A DNA stretch of 64,000 nucleotides from Ascaphus truei (taxonomy: Eukaryota > Chordata > Amphibia > Anura > Ascaphidae). Below the pieces are notes generated by a model, which did not search any database, was not told the origin of the DNA, and saw only the letters and a list, made by a program, of their open reading frames with translations. This document shows, piece by piece, positions 58,427 through 64,000 of the stretch (its first letter is position 1; each line of letters opens with the position of its first letter). The stretch covers positions 141,848,563 to 141,912,562 of the forward strand of contig CM071570.1 in the NCBI GenBank assembly GCA_036426205.1, read 5' to 3'. Both the position numbers and the translations under genes were made by a program.

Positions 58427-60956
58427 ATGAAAATAACAATAAGTCTGATTACCAACAATATTTTTTAATGAGTCATTGAAACTGGGAGAATTACAAAAGA
58501 AAGTGATCTCAAAGGGTTAACATTCGCACAACCCACTCACTAAATCAAGCAATTTCAACTATTTATAGATGCAAATTGTTTCTACGGGAAACTAACTATC
58601 CAAAGGCATTTTACTAACAGTCCAATAATAATATTATAAAAAAAGTGACGACTTTTGACCTTTGAAACAAAAAGCGAATTATTTTTAAACATACTGATTT
58701 AAAAAATAGATCAACTTTCTAGCCCAGCCAACTATAAAGGACATTTTTTAGCAGGGTTTTTCTATCAGGATGATTTTTAGGGAGATTTTATAATACTAAC
58801 TAGAAACTGTACTACATTTAAAACATTTTATGTTAACAAAAAAATGAAAGGGAAAGACTCTCGATAGTTAACTAAGAATGAAGAAAATATATGATTTCAA
58901 CAAGCTGACAAGGGGGACAATGCAGGCTGGGGTGGTAGTCATGGACCGATTCCTGGTAATTTGACGAAGCTAAATGAATATTAAATGCACGCATCAGACA
59001 TACCAGATCCTTGACCACAATCCACTAATCCCTTTTTTTAATACAGCTACAAGCAACTTCTTTTAAAAGGGAAAATTTTAGGTATTTTAAATGAGAAATG
59101 AATTCAAATTTTTATGCAAGAGAATTCTAAATTACCACTGTTTTATTTGTTACCAAAGATCCATAAGGATATTTTATAACCCCCCAGGCAAGACCCATTA
59201 TATCGGGGGATAGACTCGCTGGACCAATAATCTTCTCAATTCATATAGATTGTTTTTTCTAAATATGTGCCCATCTTTAAGAGCTAATTTAAAAACAAGA
59301 CTATTTTAAAATTTTTAATGATATCACAGTGGAAGAAACATTATATTATTGGTCAAGGGCGTGATTGTCTCGGCCTTATATTACTTCAATAAACCATCAG
59401 GATGGGATAGAATCGGTGTCGTAAAAGTCCTTGGAAAGGGATACAGATATAGAAAAAGAAACAGACGGATTTTATATTAGAAGCTATAAGTTTATTTTAG
59501 AGAAAAATTATTTTTGGTTTCAATGACAAAATTTTATTTACAGAAGTGTGGGTACATGCACATGGGGACGAGAGATTTTTGCACCCAGTATTGCTAAAAT
59601 CTTCATGGGGATTGGGGGCAGGAGATCATAGATCACCCCCCCATGGACTGGGTTTGCAATTTGTTCTGGATAGATTCATCGATGATGTGTGCTGTTCATT
59701 TGGAAGGGAATGAAGAACAACTACATACAATTTTAATGCTATTTGGAGCCGATAACAATTCTTAACAATAAAATTCACTCATAAATAAGTAGGTAGTAGG
59801 CATGAAATTGAATTTTTAGATTTAGTTATGTTATTGAGGACATGGTTTTTTTATTAAAAACAAAAATTTTTAAAAAGGTGGACAGCAAAATTTTTATACT
59901 ACAAGAAGCTGTCACCATCTCAAATGGTAAAAAATATTTCCCTATGGACAAACTAAGAAGGATATTAAAAACGGAACGTAGCGATGAATCAATGTTCCAA
60001 GAACAGTCTGAAATTGTAATCAACAGATTTTAAAGATAGAAACTATAATGAAACACACAAAAAGAGCCATTGATAAAACATACTCTGGTCCCGAGAAGAA
60101 AAGATCTATTGGTAAATAAAAATAAAAATATAAATTCAAATAATAATACTAATTTTAATATGTCGTTCCTCACTCCGTACAATAAAGATGCCAAGTAATA
60201 GGAATGTTTATATGTAAACATGGCATATTTGAAACGACGACCCCATTTTAAAAGACCACATCCCTGACACCCCTATGTTTTATTTAAAAAAGCACCTAAT
60301 CTCAAAGTAACAGGCACCTACGACATTTAAAGTAGTCCCAAAAAAGAGAAACCCAATACATGGCTGGAAAAACCTGTGGGTTTTATGGGTGCTACTCATG
60401 TACTGCTTGTAAAAATACAAAATGACTGAAAAACGATTTTTAAAGGAAAACAACAGGCGAGCGCTTTAAGGTAGAACATTTTATTAATTGTAAATCAGAT
60501 TTACCATATATCTATTACAATGCTCGTGTGGATGCATAGTACATAGGGCGCACCTCAAGACCATGAACATCTAGAATCTTTAGAACATATACGGAATATA
60601 AAAAAGGGGCTTTTAACCCACCACAATTATCAAAGCATTTTTAAATATTCTATAATTCAGACCCAAAATTCTAATAGGTTCTATAAGGTTCATAGAGGGG
60701 GGCAAAAATAATATTACCGAGAAGTCATATCCCCTATCTTGCTCTCGTACCTACTCCACGGTCTTTCTCTAACCCCTCTCTCTCGCTCCTTTCTTCCTCT
60801 CTTGGGGTCGCGGCCTCGCATGCCGCATATTTATCGTCATGCATTATCTCTAAATAGTTAGCCAAAGAAGTACCTCTGGCCATATCGGATTCACAACAAT
60901 GCAAACTCTCGCCCCCTCAGGATTAATATAGATGATTGATTTGGTGCCATTTTTTA
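58427..60956 (+). pseudogene. PLE copy 4, broken by many indels
   Basis: Full-length relative of copy 2 starting at ATG 58427. Small indels disrupt every domain: ADKGG region near 58905, motif A near 59350-59385, motif B near 59570, GATGATGTG motif C near 59682, GIY-YIG near 60495-60560. At about 60706-60848 a block of roughly 140 bases (containing CTCTCTCGCTCC and GGTCGCGGCCTCGCATGCC) replaces what should be a continuous stretch between the WRGGN and LAKRETYW positions. Confidence 0.8.
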
Positions 60957-62308
60957 GTCTTAGATGTTCTAGTATCTAGTTTTCTTTTTAACCTTTTAAC
61001 TTTATACGCACATTTGGTGTTTTTATTGCACAGTCAGTATTTATGTGGGCTATTATTTATAATACCATTATCTATACTTAATTTCTGATCTGTTAAGTTA
61101 TGAACATCATTATTTACTAGTAATTAACGTTTTTTATCTCCTCTCTCCATCCAAGTCCAGTATTCTTCTGCCTTTGAATTTCTTCTCCTTGATTAATAAT
61201 TATTTATATTAAATTATTAAGTTATTTAGCCATAATATTGGCATATATTAATTATCATGTTGTATAGATGATCATTGCATTTTAAACCTAAAAATTAGTT
61301 TTAATAAAGATGAATGTGTTTGTATATGTTGTCTGTGAACAGCCAGGCTGTTTTTTACACCTCGCGCTATGTTGTGAGCGCCTGGCAGGGGGTTTTATTT
61401 TAAAACTGTGTGATATTCCGTAATGTGATGGCCCTCTATAAATCACCTGCAGCTAGGAGACATCCCCCATCTAATTTAGAATCCGTGAACGAAGTCTGGC
61501 GAACGACGTTCTAGAGTCTTACAGTGAGGGAACAAGCTTTCTGAAAGGACTGGCCATGAACTCGATTCCAAGGTCTTCCATTGGGGAAACTTCCGCCACT
61601 CAGACGTACTGACGGATATAGCGGAAGTGAGGCACGGCCTGTGACACCTCAGCGGAAGAGAATGTCCTGGTTACTTGTGAAGCTGCCTACACTGAGCACT
61701 ACTAATACAAGGAGCTGCGGTCTCCTCTCCCCACCTTGGATTTTTACATGGCGACAGAAATATGTGAGTGGAATATACTCGTGTTATTTGTTTTGAATTA
61801 GTACATATGGAATAGTATGCCACTATTGTGGCTTTTCTCCTTATCCATTACATATACGGTGCCGTTTTTGAGGGATTCCCTGCACCATTTAAAGGGCTCA
61901 GTAGAGGAGAAGGATCTCGGACATGTGATTTTTCGCGCATCTATGAGGAGTCTATACTAATAGATTACACCTATCTGCACAGTGTATACCATCTGCACTA
62001 TATACGTTATTTTTTTTGCATTGNNNNNNNNNNNNNNNNNNNNNNNNNNNNNNNNNNNNNNNNNNNTGCATATTTTGCTACACCTGCCTGCGCTCCTCCT
62101 CATCGCCAAGAAACAATCTACCCTTCTGGGACCCGGAACTGTCCCACCAGAGGAAGTTGAGCTGCACTTTACACTTATTTATTTTTCACTATTGGTGTTT
62201 ATTGTGTGATATTAGTTGTATTCCCAACAACATTATTGGTTCACTTGGGAGCGCCCAATCCACTTCCCCACCCATCCCCTTCACCTTTCCCCACATCCCA
62301 TTGTTTTG
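60957..62308 (+). repeat. 3' pseudo-LTR of PLE copy 4, end of the cluster
   Basis: It carries the same landmarks as 56147-57410, with many indels in its first kilobase; the hammerhead-like motif near 61480-61520 is degraded. After the N run the sequence becomes clean again and ends CCCATTGTTTTG directly at the 14-bp target duplication. Confidence 0.75.
62024..62066. other. Run of 43 Ns (assembly gap)
   Basis: The flanks are TTTTTTTTGCATTG before and TGCATATTTTGCTACACC after. In the other copies TTTGCATATTTTGC is continuous, so little or no real sequence seems to be missing. Confidence 0.95.
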
Positions 62309-62419
62309 CACATGACATATTACACTGTGTCATGATTTATTTAACAAAAATAAAGCCAAAATGGAGAAGCCATGTGTAAGTAAGTACACCTTATGATTCA
62401 ATAGCTTGTAGAACCACCT

Positions 62420-63415
62420 TTAGCAGCAATAACTTGAAGTAATCATTTTCTGTATGACTTTATCAGTCTCCCATCGTTGTGGAGAAATTTTGGCCCACTC
62501 TTCTTTACAGCGTTGCTTCAGTTCATTGAGGTTTGCGGGAATTTGTTTATGCACAGCTCTTTTAAGATCCAGCCACAGCATTTCAATCGGGTTGAGGTCT
62601 GGACTTTGACTGGGCCATTGCAACACCTTGATTCTTTTCTTTTCAGCCATTCTGTTGTAGATTTGCTGGTGTGCTTGGGATCATTGTCTTGTTGCATGAC
62701 CTAATTTCGGCCAAGCTTTAGCTGTCGAACAGATGGCCTCACATTTGACTCTAGAATACTTTGGTATACAGAGGAGTTCATGGTCGACTCAATGACTGCA
62801 AGGTTTCCAGGTCCTGTGGCTGCAAAACAAGCCCAAATCATCACCCTTCTACCACCGTGCTTGACAGTTGGTATGAGGTGTTTGTGCTGATATGCTGTGT
62901 TTGGTTTTCGCCAAACGTGGCGCTGTGCATTATGGCCAAACATCTCCACTTTGGTCTCGTCTGTCCAAAGGACATTGTTCCAGAATCTTGTGTTTTGTTC
63001 AGATGCAACTTTGCAAACCTAAGCCGTGCTGCCATGTTCTTTTTAGAGAGAGGAGGCTTTCTCCTGGCAACCCTTCCAAAAAGCCATACTTGTTCAGTCT
63101 TTCTCTAATTGTACTGTCATGAACTTTAACATTTTACATGCTAACTGAGGCCTGTAGAGTCTGAGATGTAACTCTTGGGTTTTTTGCAATTTCTCTGAGC
63201 ATTGCACGGTCTGACCTTGGGGTGAATTTGCTGGGACGTCCACTCCTGGAAAGATTGGCAACTGTCTTGAATGTTTTCCACTTTTGAATAATCTTTCTCA
63301 CTGTAGAATGATGGACTTTAAACTTTTTGGAAATGGCCTTATAACCCTTCCCAGATTGATGGGCAGCAACAATTGTTTCTCTAATATCATTGCTAATGTC
63401 TTTCCTCCTTGGCAT
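62420..63415 (-). pseudogene. Tc1-type transposase, frameshifted
   Basis: The minus strand starts MPRRKDISNDIRETIVAAHQ at 63415, followed by a paired-type helix-turn-helix region (KAISKKFKVHHSTVRKIIQKW) and RSGRPSKFT. A frameshift lies near 63130. Further pieces are FGHNAQRHVWRKPNTAYQ (about 62940-62890), VKHGGRRVMIWACFAATGPG (62860-62805), a [12 protein letters not shown] stretch near 62690, and [18 protein letters not shown] (62625-62570; the E of NPIE is the third catalytic acid). Tc1 transposases cut and paste DNA at TA sites with a DDE active site. All domains are present, but at least two frameshifts break the gene. Confidence 0.88.
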
Positions 63416-63765
63416 TGTGTTAACACAGACCTGAATGCTCCAGACCAGCAAACTGCTAAAACTTCGGCTTTTATAGAGGTGGTTACACTTGCTGATGATC
63501 AATTAATCAAGGGCATCTGATTGTCTGCTTCTTAGCATCTTAATTCCTATGGAAGCAGTAAGGGTGTACTTAGTTTTTCACACATGGCTTCTCCATTTTG
63601 GCTTTATTGTTGTTAAATAAATCATGACAGTGTAATATGTCATGTGTTGTTGTTCATCTGAGGTTGTATTTACCTAATTTTTAGACCTGCTAAGGATTGT
63701 TATTATGTCCTGATATGTAAAATCATAGAATTCAAAGAGGGTGTACTTTCTTTTTCACACAACTG

Positions 63766-64000
63766 TAAAACATTTCGCTGGCAGAAATCTCTTTCATGGT
63801 CACAGAAATAGAGTAACGTTAGTGATGTCACCGCCCTGCGCATGCTCAGAAGCAGTACCAACCTGCCACACTTGGAGACAGCATGGAGACGACGCACACA
63901 CACAGAGACGCACACATACAGAGACAGGCGCATACACACACACACACACAGACGCAGACACACACAGAGACACACACACAAGCAATTCACAGTTACTATA
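63766..64000. repeat. Flank of the Tc1 element with a CACAGAGACG-rich minisatellite
   Basis: After the TA at 63766-63767 comes about 125 bp of unassigned DNA. From about 63893 to 63975 units of ACACACAGAGACGC and related CA-rich sequence follow. Open frames there result from the repeat. Confidence 0.75.

Larger units (their letters stand above)
42879..62308. mobile_element. Penelope-like element cluster with 14-bp target duplication
   Basis: The block is bounded by exact copies of CACATGACATATTA (42865-42878 and 62309-62322), which is part of the Tc1 terminal repeat. It contains four copies of one PLE. Order: 3' region and ORF of copy 1 (minus), minus 5' region and minus pLTR (about 46159-48378), copy 2 (plus, intact), a second minus 5' region and minus pLTR (about 51110-53172), copy 3 (plus), plus pLTR and 5' region (56147-58426), copy 4 (plus) and its plus pLTR. 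Inverted and tandem partial copies with pseudo-LTRs are typical of PLEs. Confidence 0.85.
42746..63765 (-). mobile_element. Tc1-type transposon split by the PLE cluster
   Basis: The left end CAGTTGTGTGAAAAAGAAAG (after TA at 42744-42745) and the right end CTTTCTTTTTCACACAACTG (before TA at 63766-63767) are perfect inverses. The match continues inward for about 215 bp if 42746-42878 is joined to 62323-62390 and compared with 63555-63765. Without the 19.4-kb insert the element would be about 1.6 kb, the normal size for Tc1. Transposase remnants lie at 62420-63415 on the minus strand. The insert lies in the terminal repeat, not in the gene. Confidence 0.9.

Overview
This is a vertebrate genomic window, most likely from a frog or toad. 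It contains two small exons of one real host gene and is otherwise almost entirely transposable elements (TEs) and tandem repeats. The amphibian assignment is an inference from the repeat mix: Penelope-like elements with a C-terminal GIY-YIG domain, Tc1-type transposons, CR1/L2 and L1/Tx1 LINEs, hAT and pogo-type MITEs, and long AT, CA and ATAC microsatellites. No bacterial gene, operon, CRISPR array, rRNA or tRNA was recognised.

Host gene: two exons on the + strand (coding 13664-13686 and 22397-22577) splice in phase into the N-terminus and first part of the BTB domain of a kelch-like protein. The best match I know is KLHL32. No further exon was seen after 22577, so the following intron would run at least 41 kb, to the window end or beyond.

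Layout: 1-1671 LTR-like sequence; 1834-4096 a dead CR1/L2 LINE split by a MITE; 4340-4580 a hAT MITE; 4697-10668 a roughly 6-kb imperfect palindrome whose arms end in Tc1 transposase remnants; 11046-13597 poorly characterised upstream sequence; 13598-22577 the klhl32 exons and their intron, with MITEs and several minisatellites; 22578-28480 MITEs, some carrying RFX X-box-like palindromes; 28480-30340 a 5'-truncated minus-strand Penelope-like element (PLE); 30385-33690 a polypurine tract of about 2 kb interrupted by an LTR-like element; 34780-39757 a broken L1/Tx1 element; 39830-42743 foldback and minisatellite sequence; 42746-63765 a Tc1 transposon split by a 19.4-kb PLE cluster.

The PLE cluster (42879-62308) is the most notable part. 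It is flanked by an exact 14-bp target duplication. It holds four copies of one PLE: one on the minus strand and three on the plus strand. The copy at 48772-51207 keeps a single open frame with all reverse transcriptase motifs and a GIY-YIG region. It is preceded by a second open frame that meets it in a TAATG stop/start overlap. The 3' regions of these copies, and of the separate PLE at 28480-30340, carry a compact motif resembling a type I hammerhead ribozyme. The last two copies are riddled with small indels next to a run of Ns, so part of this cluster may be unpolished assembly.
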